From an uncultured Pseudomonadota bacterium (GTDB taxonomy: Bacteria; Pseudomonadota; Alphaproteobacteria; RF32; CAG-239): a stretch of 47,461 nt of DNA. Below the pieces are notes generated by a model that was not told the origin of the DNA, made no database searches, and saw only the letters and a program-made list of their open reading frames with translations. The stretch spans positions 1 to 47,461 of the forward strand of contig CASFNK010000032.1 of NCBI GenBank assembly GCA_949295995.1. Reading direction: 5' to 3'. Position 1 is the first letter of the stretch. Each line of letters starts with the position of its first letter. Positions 8,608-17,491 of this stretch are shown in pieces. Position numbers and translations under genes: made by a program.

Positions 8608-11037
8608 TTAATCCATCTTTTTGGGTTCAATACGCATTCTATAGAAAGATCTCCATACAAAAATCAAACCAATCAAGAAGAATACGACACCGAGACCTAA
8701 AGAAACGCAACGCGGCGCAGCCACGGCCATTTCTACGGTCAACAGACCAAACAATGTCGTAAACTTAATAATCGGGTTTAATGCAACCGATGAAGTATCT
8801 TTATACGGGTCGCCCACGGTATCACCGACAACAGCGGCATCGTGCAAAGCGGAACCTTTTTCGTGCAAATCAACTTCAACCACTTTTTTAGCATTATCCC
8901 AAGCACCGCCGGCATTAGCCATATACAGAGCTTGATACAAGCCAAATATAGCAATTGAAATCAAATAGCTTGCAAACAAGTTCGCATCAAAGCAAGCAAA
9001 AGCGATAGTAAAAGAGAAAATCACAATAAAGATATTGAGCATTCCCTTCTGCGCATAGATTGTGCAGATTTTAACCACGCTCTTAGAATCTTCAATAGAT
9101 GCGGCTTTTTTGGTATTGAGCTTAATATGCTCTTTAATATAGTTAACAGCCCGATAAGCACCGGTTGAAACGGCTTGCATCGAAGCTCCCGAGAACCAGT
9201 AAATAACCGCACCACCGAGCATCAAACCAAACAATACCATTGGATCAAGCAAGTTGAGTTGCAGATTGAGCAACAAGATGATAGAGAAAATCATGGTTGT
9301 TGCACCGATAACGGCCGTACCGATTAACACCGGTTTAGCGGTAGCCTTAAAGGTATTACCGGCCGAGTCATTTTCTTCCAGTAATTGCTTACCGGTTTCA
9401 AATTCAGGTTCAAAACCATATTCTTTCTTAATTTGTTTATCGATTCCCTTAATTTGCTCAATTTGAGAAAGTTCGAATACGGATTGAGCATTATCGGTAA
9501 CCGGACCATAACTGTCAACAGCGATGGTAACAGGACCCATACCGAGCATACCAAAGGCAACCAAACCAAAGGCAAACACGGTCGGATAAACCATATAAGC
9601 ATCCAAGCCTTCACGAGCGGCAAAGAAAGCCACAACCATCAAGCCGACCATAACCAAGCCTTTCCAGAAAGCGGAGAAGTTACCAGCAACGATACCTGAA
9701 ATAATATTCAAGGAAGCACCGGCTTCACGGCTGGCATTAACAATTTCTTGAACGTGTTTTGACTTAGAAGAAGTAAAGATTTTGGTAAATTCCGGAATAA
9801 TGGCAGCGGCAAAAGTACCACAGCTGATAATCACGGCCAATTTCCACCACAAATCTTCGCCCATATCACCAATCATCAAATAAGAAACACCAAATGTTAT
9901 CAAGATAGAGATGATGGAGGTCAACCAAACCAAAGAGGTCAACGGTGTTTCAAAGTTAAATGCCTTAGCTTTACCGAAAATCATTTTGCAAGCACCGTTG
10001 TTAATCATATAAGCAACGATAGATGTAACAATCATCAACAAACGCATAGCAAAAATCCAAACAATCAAGCGGGCTTGAATATCAATACCACCGACCATTT
10101 GGGTTAATTCGCCGTTTGGAGCATACATCATACCTGCAGCCAAAACAATAAAGCTGATAAGAGCCACACCGGTAACACCGTAAGTTTCAAAACCATCGGC
10201 AGTCGGACCGACAGAGTCGCCGGCATTATCACCGGTACAATCGGCAATCACGCCCGGATTTCTGGCATCATCTTCATCAATTTTGAAAATAATTTTCATC
10301 AAATCGGCACCGATATCGGCAATTTTTGTAAAGATACCGCCACAAATTCTCAAAGCGGAAGCACCCAAAGATTCACCGATTGCAAAACCGATAAAGCAAG
10401 CGCCTGCGCTGTCTCTCGGCACGAACAACAAAATGACAATCATCATGATAAGTTCGACACAAATCAACAACACACCGATAGACATACCGGAACGCAAAGG
10501 CAAGCTCATAACTTCATAAGGTTTAGCCTTCAAAGACAAGAAAGCTGTTCTTGAGTTAGCGTATGTATTAATGCGCATACCAAACCAAGCAACGGCAAAA
10601 GAGCCCAAGATACCCAAAACTGACCATCCTAAAATTGTCAAAACCTTAGCCATAGGAGTTGCGTTGAGGTAGAAGAAATAATAAAAGATACATGCGGCAA
10701 TAAAGATTTCGAGCAAGAGCAAGAGTTTTGCTTGCTGACGCATATAAGTTTTACAAGTTTCATAAATCAAATTAGAGATTTTCAACATAGACTCATGAGC
10801 CGGCATTTTTTTAATTTTAACGAACTCATAGAGACCAAACAACATTCCGAGCACACAAATTCCGATTCCATACATCAAAATTTGGCTGCCGGTAATTGCG
10901 TAGCCCCAAAAATTGTACCCAACGCCCAAATCTGGAACCTTGAGGTCAATTTCGGAAGCAAATGCACCATTGACCAATACAACAGTAAAGAGCAAGGTCA
11001 AGAAGGCGGCATTACACATTTTTTTCAACGCTAACAT
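8608..11037 (-). CDS. hppA: Membrane-bound proton-translocating pyrophosphatase (K+-independent type)
   Basis: Integral membrane enzyme that couples hydrolysis of pyrophosphate to ion pumping across the inner membrane. At 809 residues it is at the long end of the family. Active-site motifs are present: DIGADL, the acidic stretch EDDARNPGVIADCTGDNAGD, YGPVTDNAQ, and the C-terminal VVGDTVGDPYKDTS. The motif GNTFKA has Lys at the position that separates K+-independent (Lys) from K+-dependent (Ala) enzymes, so proton pumping without K+ is predicted. The start at 11037 has AAGGA at good spacing; an in-frame Met at residue 7 lacks one. The gene is transcribed alone. Confidence 0.95.
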   Translation of the reverse strand: MLALKKMCNAAFLTLLFTVVLVNGAFASEIDLKVPDLGVGYNFWGYAITGSQILMYGIGICVLGMLFGLYEFVKIKKMPAHESMLKISNLIYETCKTYMRQQAKLLLLLEIFIAACIFYYFFYLNATPMAKVLTILGWSVLGILGSFAVAWFGMRINTYANSRTAFLSLKAKPYEVMSLPLRSGMSIGVLLICVELIMMIVILLFVPRDSAGACFIGFAIGESLGASALRICGGIFTKIADIGADLMKIIFKIDEDDARNPGVIADCTGDNAGDSVGPTADGFETYGVTGVALISFIVLAAGMMYAPNGELTQMVGGIDIQARLIVWIFAMRLLMIVTSIVAYMINNGACKMIFGKAKAFNFETPLTSLVWLTSIISILITFGVSYLMIGDMGEDLWWKLAVIISCGTFAAAIIPEFTKIFTSSKSKHVQEIVNASREAGASLNIISGIVAGNFSAFWKGLVMVGLMVVAFFAAREGLDAYMVYPTVFAFGLVAFGMLGMGPVTIAVDSYGPVTDNAQSVFELSQIEQIKGIDKQIKKEYGFEPEFETGKQLLEENDSAGNTFKATAKPVLIGTAVIGATTMIFSIILLLNLQLNLLDPMVLFGLMLGGAVIYWFSGASMQAVSTGAYRAVNYIKEHIKLNTKKAASIEDSKSVVKICTIYAQKGMLNIFIVIFSFTIAFACFDANLFASYLISIAIFGLYQALYMANAGGAWDNAKKVVEVDLHEKGSALHDAAVVGDTVGDPYKDTSSVALNPIIKFTTLFGLLTVEMAVAAPRCVSLGLGVVFFLIGLIFVWRSFYRMRIEPKKMD

Positions 11038-11256
11038 CCTAAATTTCCTTATAATGTTAAAACAAATTGTTACAAAAGTAGTTTATATCCTCGCATTATA
11101 AATGCAAGTCATATTCTGCTATGGGCAACACTATAAGCCAAGATTCTAAACAATCTCTTAAGCCTTGAAAAGATTCATAAAAATTCAAAAAACATAACAT
11201 TTTTTTTACGATTTTTCATTAAATTAAAAGAACCAAAAACATCAAAGGATAAAACC

Positions 11257-11850
11257 ATGAAAAAACAGACTTTTCTTACTTTTTTATTTTCATTTTTCAG
11301 CTTTTCGCAAGCCCAAGCCACAGATTGGCTTAACCCTTATGTCGGCATAGACTATGCCTACACAGACGCCGGCTATGGAAATTATCCGTCAAAAGCCTTT
11401 GATGATAAAACCGATTCTTATATTCTTTCCGCCGGCATCAAAGTTCTGCCCGGATTAGCCGTTGAAGGATTTTACCAAAAATCAGGCGAAGAAGAAAACA
11501 CCTCTTCAAATGTCATTTTAGCAGGCGATTCTCTCAAATCAAAAATGAGCCTGCAAGCCTATGGTGTCGATGTCGTCAGCGATTTTTTAAACCTTGGAAT
11601 AGTTGAAATTTTAGGCTCAGCCGGTATTGCTAAATATGACGTAAAAGTCTCACAAGACTACTACTTCAACCAAACCGGAGGACATTCCACCAAGACCTAC
11701 AGCGGAGAAGGGCTTCGTTTTGGCTTAGGTGCGCAAATTAATTTAAGCGACAGCTATTCCATTCGCGCTATGGGTAGATACTCATTCACCAATATTGAAA
11801 AAATTGATAACTTCAAAGAATTCACAATTGGTTTGCGTTATAGCTTCTAA
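11257..11850 (+). CDS. Outer-membrane beta-barrel protein with signal peptide
   Basis: A 197-residue protein with a Sec signal peptide (lysines, then a Phe-rich core) probably cut after AQA near residue 22. The rest alternates polar and apolar residues, starts NPYVGIDYAYT and ends in FTIGLRYSF with C-terminal Phe, the usual signal for barrel insertion. Size and pattern fit an eight-stranded OmpA/OmpX-like barrel. AAAGGATAAAACC precedes the ATG, and a terminator follows. A distant relative in this window is the barrel at 44742-45302. No ligand or enzymatic role can be inferred. Confidence 0.8.
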   Translation: MKKQTFLTFLFSFFSFSQAQATDWLNPYVGIDYAYTDAGYGNYPSKAFDDKTDSYILSAGIKVLPGLAVEGFYQKSGEEENTSSNVILAGDSLKSKMSLQAYGVDVVSDFLNLGIVEILGSAGIAKYDVKVSQDYYFNQTGGHSTKTYSGEGLRFGLGAQINLSDSYSIRAMGRYSFTNIEKIDNFKEFTIGLRYSF

Positions 11851-11874
11851 AATACGATTTACAACACACCTCTC

Positions 11875-11902
11875 AACCCGACCTTTTCGGTCGGGTTTTT
11901 AT
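11875..11902 (+). terminator. Terminator after the beta-barrel gene
   Basis: AACCCGACC / GGTCGGGTT stem with a TTTTC loop followed by TTTTATTT, 25 nt after the stop codon. Confidence 0.85.
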
Positions 11903-11975
11903 TTGACAAAAACACAAAAATATTTTACTTTCCGCTCATAAAAAATATTATTTACTCACTAAAACTTTGGTAATT

Positions 11976-12710
11976 ATGAAAACAAATGTACCGGGAATTT
12001 TTATTCCCCTGTTTGAAGATGTAAATTTATTGGTTTATCACACACAAAAAGACCAATTTGTAGAATCTCTTTCGCAAAGGGAACAATACCTTTCCGAGCT
12101 TCTGCAAAAAAACGGCATTGAAAACACTGTGGCAATTGCTTGCCAATTGGGTTTTCAACCTCAAAAACAAACTTTGGAGTTCAAGCTTGGTTGTCTGCTA
12201 ACCCTCGCACATTCTCATCAAATGGAATATGTCAAAGCCATGCAAATTCTTGGAAAAGAACTGAGTGCCAATGACTTATTCAAATCAGATGAATATACGG
12301 TACCACTCAATTCCGTACAAGCCGCAGGACTTGGACAAGTCACCAAAACACTCTATTGTACCATTGATGTAAACCCGAGTCTGGAAAACTACAAATATCA
12401 TCTCAATCGGCTTTCCACAATGTTACAACAGCTCTATAAGAGAAACGGATTTGTTGCCGGTTTGATTTTGGTTCTCGGAGATGAGGAAATTTCATTGCAG
12501 GCCACCTCGCCGATTGTCTTAAATGACAATTACCATGCTTGGCAACAATACTTGAGCAAAGCATTAAAAAGAGAAGGGTTTACCCCTGCTTTCCATACCA
12601 CGTGGTCCACTAATGCTGAATTGACGGCTTATTATAAAGAAAAGAACTGTCAACTCCAAGAAAAACAGCAAAGAGAATATGCAGAAAAAATCTCTGCTCG
12701 TAACCAGTAA
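11976..12710 (+). CDS. Hypothetical cytoplasmic protein, unrecognised
   Basis: A 244-residue protein that I do not recognise. It has no signal peptide and no membrane segment. The N-terminal half is helical and Gln/Leu-rich (SQREQYLSELLQKNG). A central part reads like a small alpha/beta domain (LYCTIDVNPSLENYKYH and GFVAGLILVLGDEEI). The C-terminus is a charged helix rich in Glu, Lys and Gln that may form a coiled coil. The ATG at 11976 is preferred over the in-frame TTG at 11967, though neither has a clear ribosome site. It stands alone between two terminators, so context gives no clue. Confidence 0.75.
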   Translation: MKTNVPGIFIPLFEDVNLLVYHTQKDQFVESLSQREQYLSELLQKNGIENTVAIACQLGFQPQKQTLEFKLGCLLTLAHSHQMEYVKAMQILGKELSANDLFKSDEYTVPLNSVQAAGLGQVTKTLYCTIDVNPSLENYKYHLNRLSTMLQQLYKRNGFVAGLILVLGDEEISLQATSPIVLNDNYHAWQQYLSKALKREGFTPAFHTTWSTNAELTAYYKEKNCQLQEKQQREYAEKISARNQ

Positions 12711-12728
12711 ATCTATACATCAGTTCAC

Positions 12729-12758
12729 AAAAAAAGCGGCTTTTCAGCCGCTTTTTTT
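12729..12758. terminator. Bidirectional terminator between convergent genes
   Basis: AAAAAAAGCGGC ... GCCGCTTTTTTT hairpin with A/T tracts on both sides. It serves the unknown gene at 11976 from one side and cysS from the other. Confidence 0.9.
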
Positions 12759-14182
12759 TATTGTTTTATCACCTCATAGGCATTACCCGGTAAATCTTTA
12801 ACAATAATACCTTGAGCCGCCAATTCATCACGAATGGCATCAGACTTCGCCCAATCTTTATTTTGACGAGCCAGCTTGCGTTCTTCCAGTTTTGCTTTCA
12901 CATCATCACTGAGAACGACTTCAGCTTTTTCTTCTTTTTGAGCTTTTTCCAATCCCAAAGATAAAACTTTATCTGCGCTATTAAGAAATTCTAATTTCAG
13001 CTCTGCCGGTAAATTCTTGTCTTTCAAAACCGTCCAAACCAAAGCCAAGGCTTGCGGTGTTTTCAAATCATCAAACAAGAAACCGTCAAACTGCTCCAAA
13101 TATTTAGCCAACAATGCTTTTTGCTCATCTGTTGTGCTAACTTTTTCGGCATCTTTTAATTCCAAATACTTAGCATACAAATTTTTCAAAGCACTGGCTG
13201 AAGCATCTAAGTTTTCATAAGAAAATACCAAAGGAGAACGATAATGCGATGTCAGGCACAAATAGCGATATGCCTCTGGCTGATATCCCTTCTCAATCAA
13301 GGTATCAAGAGTGATGAAATTTCCTTTTGATTTTGACATTTTTTCATCATTCTTCATCTGCAAAAATTCGCCATGCATCCAGCATTCGCACCACTTATGA
13401 CCGAGATAAGCCTCACTTTGGGCAATTTCATTTTCATGGTGAACGGCAATATGATCAACCCCGCCGCAGTGAATATCCAAGTACTCGCCTAAGTGCTTAA
13501 TTGACATTGTTGAGCATTCAATATGCCAGCCGGGATAACCGCGCCCCCATTTCGTGTCCCATTGCAAAATTTGGTTTTTAAATTTAGAAACCGTAAACCA
13601 CAACACAAAGTCCGAGCTGTTGCGCTTATTTTCATCTTCTTCAACGCGGGCGCCGTGGCGCAAATCATCTCTTCTTTGACCGGACAATGCACCGTATGCC
13701 GGAAATTTAGCCGTATCAAAATACACATTACCGTTAGAGAAATAAGCAAAACCTTTTTCTTCCAATTTCTCAACAAATTTAATCATATCTTGAACATGCT
13801 CTGTTGCACGGCAGACAACATCCGGTCTGTCAATATTCAAAGCTTTTGTGTGCTTAAAGAAAGTATCTTCATAGTAGCGAGCAATATCCATCACGCTTTT
13901 GTGCTCTTTTTCGGCAGCCAAAACCATTTTATCATCACCCTCGTCGGCATCGCTTGTTAAGTGTCCGACATCGGTAATATTCATGGCATGTTTCAGAGCA
14001 AAGCCGGCACGTTTAATCGTTTTGCGCAACACATCTTCAAACACATAAGTACGTAAATTACCAATATGCGCAAAATTATAAACCGTAGGACCACAACAAT
14101 ACATTCTGATAACCCCATCAGGATTAGAGGGAACCAGTTCCTCGACTTTACGAGAATATGTATTGTATAATTTCAATGTCAT
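12758..14182 (-). CDS. cysS: Cysteine--tRNA ligase
   Basis: Class I aminoacyl-tRNA synthetase of 474 residues that charges tRNA-Cys. The N-terminal Rossmann fold has the zinc ligand C30 in CCGPTVY, the HIGH-type motif HIGN at 39-42, the further zinc-site residues in ECSTMSIKH and HHENEIAQSE, and KMSKS near residue 282. The C-terminal anticodon-binding helices include an Ala/Glu-rich stretch around residues 410-430. TTTAAGGACAACAACA precedes the ATG. The stop codon abuts the bidirectional terminator. Nothing is unusual. Confidence 0.97.
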   Translation of the reverse strand: MTLKLYNTYSRKVEELVPSNPDGVIRMYCCGPTVYNFAHIGNLRTYVFEDVLRKTIKRAGFALKHAMNITDVGHLTSDADEGDDKMVLAAEKEHKSVMDIARYYEDTFFKHTKALNIDRPDVVCRATEHVQDMIKFVEKLEEKGFAYFSNGNVYFDTAKFPAYGALSGQRRDDLRHGARVEEDENKRNSSDFVLWFTVSKFKNQILQWDTKWGRGYPGWHIECSTMSIKHLGEYLDIHCGGVDHIAVHHENEIAQSEAYLGHKWCECWMHGEFLQMKNDEKMSKSKGNFITLDTLIEKGYQPEAYRYLCLTSHYRSPLVFSYENLDASASALKNLYAKYLELKDAEKVSTTDEQKALLAKYLEQFDGFLFDDLKTPQALALVWTVLKDKNLPAELKLEFLNSADKVLSLGLEKAQKEEKAEVVLSDDVKAKLEERKLARQNKDWAKSDAIRDELAAQGIIVKDLPGNAYEVIKQ

Positions 14183-14266
14183 TGTTGTTGTCCTTAAATA
14201 AAATTTTAAACCGAAAAATTTCTAGCACAACAACGGCTTAATGTCAATCTCACGTTAAGAAAAATG

Positions 14267-15772
14267 CTATTTTTGTTTGGTGTTTTTCGAATTCATCACC
14301 AACATAGTATTTTGACGAAAGGTCGGAACATACCGCTTATCATATTTATTTGCCCGATTTTTCAAGCCATCAGCAAATTTTGAGCTCCATTTACCCGTTA
14401 CCTTATACATGTGGAATTTTCTCTCCAACATCATTTGCTTATAAAAAGCCGCTTCTGCTTCGGGATAATCCGCCAAAGAATTAACGACATTTACTCTTTG
14501 TGTTGTTGATGTTGGGAGACTAAGTTCAACACCTGTTTTACGTGCAGCTTTCAAGGCTTGATCAATAAATTTTTTAGCCGTATTGGGTTCATGATTTACA
14601 TAAATATCAAAAACCAACAACCCGATACTCTCGTTTTTATAATCACCTATTTTGTATTGCTCAAAATAAAGTTTTTGATAAATGAGCTTTGCTTGACTAC
14701 GCTTCAACTGTTTCAAATTTTTTGAAATATGATTTGCTTTTGCCAAATCCGGATATCGCTTCATAAAAGCATTAAGAGTAGGCTGAATAATTCCCATATT
14801 TGTCGGTTGGTCAATCGTCTTTTTATCACCATAACCGCCTTCACTTTCAAAAATCTCCGCCATAAATTTGTTAAACAACCTCAATTTTGCAGCATCTGAA
14901 CGTTTAACATCTGGCGTCCTAACTTTTTGTAAAGTTTCTGTCGCACTTTCTTTTACTTGTTCTTCTTTATTCTGTTTTGCTTTCGTTTCTTGAGATTTTT
15001 GGCTAATCCTTTTTTGAGCCTCTTCAAATTTAACCGTAGTTTCAGAAGTCTCGGCCGTCTGATTATTTTGTTGAATCTCAACTTCCACTTTGTCTTTACT
15101 TGGCTGATTATCCTTTTGTTGCGCATTTTGGCGAGCCGATAAAAACCCGTAACCACTAACAACCATACCGCCAACAATCAAACTTCCGATTGTGGCATGT
15201 TTGAGATTACGTTGTAGTTTACTCACCTTAAAAGCCGACTTTTTGCCTCTCATTGGTCTAACGGAAGAGGCAATCATCTCCGCGGCTTTTAACACGGCAT
15301 ATTTTGACTTATCGACACATTTATTCAAGACATAGCGATTATAGGCCTTTTGCATATCTGCAACATGGTCGGCATCAACTTCAACCGTATATTTTCTTTT
15401 AGGATATGCTTTATCCAACTTACAGGTTAAGGCAATTGCATGATTATATTTTGCTTTGGCTTTTTTCAAAACAAATTCAACAACTTTAGTGTCTTTATAT
15501 TTTTTATCCCGCCACTTAAACGGTACAATATAAGACACCCCGTTCATTTCAACTGTTTGAGGTTTAATACCTGCACTTTTATAGCTTTTCAAATCTTTTT
15601 TCTGTAAATCAAAATAATCCCTGAAAAAAGACTTTTGCGCCTCTTCTTTTTCTTTGCCGACCACATATTCCGCCGGAATAATAATTTCTTCATTATTAAG
15701 TTTTATCGTTACGGGTTGAAGACCGTAATTTTTATATTCCTGCAATAACTTATCTTTATATTCCGACTTCAT
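14267..15772 (-). CDS. Membrane-anchored GH108-type lysozyme with internal repeat
   Basis: A 501-residue protein in four parts. Residues 1-180 are basic and cytoplasmic and contain two related units (GLQPVTIKLNNEEIIIPAEY at 17-36 and GIKPQTVEMNGVSYIVPFKW at 68-87). A single membrane segment lies at about 195-211, followed by a Lys/Glu/Gln-rich linker to about 290. Residues 297-460 match the glycoside hydrolase 108 pattern: EGGY with likely catalytic E311, then DQPTNMGI, then a PG-binding-3-like part (LLVFDIYVNHEPNTAKKFIDQAL). GH108 enzymes are mostly phage or secreted muramidases; here the domain seems tethered in the periplasm. The start has GTGAGG at 6-nt spacing. Activity is inferred from motifs. 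Confidence 0.75.
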   Translation of the reverse strand: MKSEYKDKLLQEYKNYGLQPVTIKLNNEEIIIPAEYVVGKEKEEAQKSFFRDYFDLQKKDLKSYKSAGIKPQTVEMNGVSYIVPFKWRDKKYKDTKVVEFVLKKAKAKYNHAIALTCKLDKAYPKRKYTVEVDADHVADMQKAYNRYVLNKCVDKSKYAVLKAAEMIASSVRPMRGKKSAFKVSKLQRNLKHATIGSLIVGGMVVSGYGFLSARQNAQQKDNQPSKDKVEVEIQQNNQTAETSETTVKFEEAQKRISQKSQETKAKQNKEEQVKESATETLQKVRTPDVKRSDAAKLRLFNKFMAEIFESEGGYGDKKTIDQPTNMGIIQPTLNAFMKRYPDLAKANHISKNLKQLKRSQAKLIYQKLYFEQYKIGDYKNESIGLLVFDIYVNHEPNTAKKFIDQALKAARKTGVELSLPTSTTQRVNVVNSLADYPEAEAAFYKQMMLERKFHMYKVTGKWSSKFADGLKNRANKYDKRYVPTFRQNTMLVMNSKNTKQK

Positions 15773-15796
15773 ACAAACCTCACTCTAACAAACGTC

Positions 15797-15817
15797 TTTA
15801 TTTTATCATAAAATAAA
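15797..15817. promoter_or_regulatory. Perfect 21-bp palindrome upstream of the lysozyme gene
   Basis: TTTATTTTAT-C-ATAAAATAAA, 24 bp ahead of the start codon of the GH108-like gene. It could be an operator or part of a weak terminator of the tautomerase gene. It is all A/T apart from the centre, so chance is not excluded. Confidence 0.3.
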
Positions 15818-15855
15818 AAACATTAAAAAGCAAATATTTTGTCAATTTTGTCTTA

Positions 15856-16197
15856 TTATCCCATTAATTTTCCGTCATGACTAACATTTTGCGCACTCAT
15901 ATCAACAAACTCAATGCCCACAAACAATCCCTGAGCATCAAAATAATCGATTGCTAAATTTTTGAGTTTTTCAGCCAAGATAGGGCGTTTATCACCAAAA
16001 CCGATAGACTTAAATTCAATCAAAGCCCCGATATTTTGCAAACTATCACCAAACAACATCTTCTGTTTGGTATTAATCATCACGCTGATATAATTTTTTT
16101 GTTTACCTAAAACTTCTACCGCCAGGTTAGAAAAATCATTCAACATATCCTCAGAAACTTTTACATCTGCATTAGTATTTACAACGATAAAAGGCAT
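15856..16197 (-). CDS. MIF-like tautomerase superfamily protein
   Basis: A 113-residue protein aligned over its full length with macrophage migration inhibitory factor-like tautomerases. It starts MPFIVVNTNADV, so Pro2 becomes the N-terminal catalytic proline after Met removal, and ends with VDMSAQNVSHDGKLMG, matching the DMNAANVGWNGSTFA-type tail of MIF. The middle SVMINTKQKMLFG matches the strand carrying the invariant Lys region. Homotrimer formation and phenylpyruvate or D-dopachrome tautomerase activity are family knowledge. AGAGGAGAAT precedes the ATG. It lies 15 nt after the acetyltransferase gene, so the two share a transcript. Confidence 0.8.
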   Translation of the reverse strand: MPFIVVNTNADVKVSEDMLNDFSNLAVEVLGKQKNYISVMINTKQKMLFGDSLQNIGALIEFKSIGFGDKRPILAEKLKNLAIDYFDAQGLFVGIEFVDMSAQNVSHDGKLMG

Positions 16198-16212
16198 ATT
16201 CTCCTCTCTAAA

Positions 16213-16782
16213 TTATTTACTGACTGCCACATAACAAACATCTGAAATCGGTGCCAAATCAAAACCATATTTCTGGCACAAGCGCAAGAAGAACGGTCCG
16301 GAAATGTCGCTCATAATAACTCTGCCCTCAAAGCGTTTCAAAAAATCGGTAAACAACGCTTTTCCGATTCCTTGATGTTGATAATTTTTACCCACGCCGA
16401 TAGCCAACACATAAACCGGATTTTGTTTGGATTTAATCACCAAACGGTGAATTTTTGCAAACGATAGCGGCGCAACATGATTATGCTGAATTTCAATTCC
16501 GAAAACTTTTTTAAAATCAGCTAAATTTGCTTTACGAAATTTCACATAATCAAAATACATCAAGAATCCGACAACTTTTCCATCAAGTTTGGATACCATC
16601 GTTCCGCCGAAATTTTTATCACAAATTTCCAACCCGTCCCGATAAATCTCAGCTAAATTTTCACGTCTTATTCGTTCATCTGGCCAATACTTGATAAAAA
16701 ATTTATCTTCCATAAACACTTCAACGGCCAAATCAACAACTTGATTATATTCATCTGGCTTGATATTTTCACAAACAATCAT
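16213..16782 (-). CDS. GNAT family N-acetyltransferase
   Basis: A GCN5-related acetyltransferase of 189 residues. The acetyl-CoA pyrophosphate loop is VGKNYQHQGIGKALF, preceded by the strand VYVLAIGV. The C-terminal RLCQKYGFDLAPISD region fits motif B. Three ATG codons stand in a row at 16788, 16785 and 16782; I choose the third because the GAGGAG ribosome site then has 6-nt spacing. It forms a two-gene unit with the MIF-like gene. The acyl acceptor is unknown. Confidence 0.85.
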   Translation of the reverse strand: MIVCENIKPDEYNQVVDLAVEVFMEDKFFIKYWPDERIRRENLAEIYRDGLEICDKNFGGTMVSKLDGKVVGFLMYFDYVKFRKANLADFKKVFGIEIQHNHVAPLSFAKIHRLVIKSKQNPVYVLAIGVGKNYQHQGIGKALFTDFLKRFEGRVIMSDISGPFFLRLCQKYGFDLAPISDVCYVAVSK

Positions 16783-16878
16783 CATCATCTCCTCAAACCA
16801 AATATAAACGTAAAAACTTTAAAGAATCATAAAATAATATACACTTTCTCGCGGGTTCAAATCCGCCGATACTCTGCA

Positions 16879-16908
16879 TAAAAAAAGAGGCCGACAAGCG
16901 ACCTCTTT
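16879..16908 (-). terminator. Terminator of tRNA-Arg
   Basis: AAAGAGG / CCTCTTT stem. Leftward it ends in a run of seven T residues, six nt after the tRNA 3' end. Confidence 0.75.
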
Positions 16909-16914
16909 ATTTTA

Positions 16915-16991
16915 TGGCGTACCCGGGGGGATTCGAACCCACGACCTTTGGCGTCGGAGGCCAACACTCTATCCAACTGAGCTACGGGTAC
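16915..16991 (-). tRNA. tRNA-Arg (anticodon CCG)
   Basis: A 77-nt cloverleaf. The acceptor GTACCCG pairs with CGGGTAC, the anticodon loop is CTCCGAC, the T loop is TTCGAAT, and CCA is encoded. It decodes CGG. Confidence 0.96.
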
Positions 16992-17065
16992 ATAAGATAT
17001 TGGACGTTTTTACACCAGAAATTATTATATTTCTACAATAATTTCGATTTTTACGCAAATTTTTC

Positions 17066-17095
17066 TTGACTTCCTTACAGTTTTATGGCTATTAA
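17066..17095 (+). promoter_or_regulatory. Putative promoter of rpmB
   Basis: TTGACT, 18-nt spacer, TATTAA, 44 nt before the rpmB start codon. Confidence 0.5.
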
Positions 17096-17139
17096 CAAGC
17101 AACAAGATTTATTTATCAATAAATTAAGGATATATTGAC

Positions 17140-17427
17140 ATGGCTAAAAAATGTGATTTAACCGGCACCGGCGCAATGAGCGGCAACAATGTCAGCCACG
17201 CTCACAACAAAACTCGTCGTCGTTTTTTGCCGAATCTTCAAGTAGTTTCTCTTTTGAGCGAAACTTTGGGTAAAATTTTCAAGCTGAAAGTTACTTCTGC
17301 AACTTTGCGTACCATTGAACACAATGGCGGATTAGATTCTTACCTCGAATCTACCTCTAACGCTAAGTTAACTGAAGAAGCTAAAAAAATCAAAAAAAGC
17401 ATTGCAAAATCAAAGGCTTCTAAATAA
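17140..17427 (+). CDS. rpmB: 50S ribosomal protein L28
   Basis: A 95-residue ribosomal protein. The N-terminal MAKKCDLTGTGAMSGNNVSH with later HNKTRRRFLPNLQ is the L28 signature in its longer alphaproteobacterial form. AAGGATATATTGAC precedes the ATG. It sits alone with its own promoter and terminator, rather than next to rpmG as in many other bacteria. The C-terminus is Lys-rich as expected. Confidence 0.96.
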   Translation: MAKKCDLTGTGAMSGNNVSHAHNKTRRRFLPNLQVVSLLSETLGKIFKLKVTSATLRTIEHNGGLDSYLESTSNAKLTEEAKKIKKSIAKSKASK

Positions 17428-17453
17428 TTATCAGCTTAAAAGCTACTGAAAAC

Positions 17454-17484
17454 ATCCTCTTTCCTAGTGAAGGAGGATTTTTTT
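17454..17484 (+). terminator. Terminator of rpmB
   Basis: ATCCTCTTTC / GAAGGAGGAT stem (one wobble pair), 5-nt loop, followed by seven T residues. Confidence 0.85.
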
Positions 17485-17491
17485 ATCCCCA

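Noticed and set aside
13523..13960. 145-codon plus-strand reading frame
   Set aside because: It lies wholly opposite cysS, is Cys/His/Ile-rich in the manner of antisense frames, and has no context.
16851..16866. T-arm-like sequence GCGGGTTCAAATCCGC near tRNA-Arg
   Set aside because: The stem is out of register by one base for a true T arm, and no other tRNA parts surround it; at most a decayed fragment.
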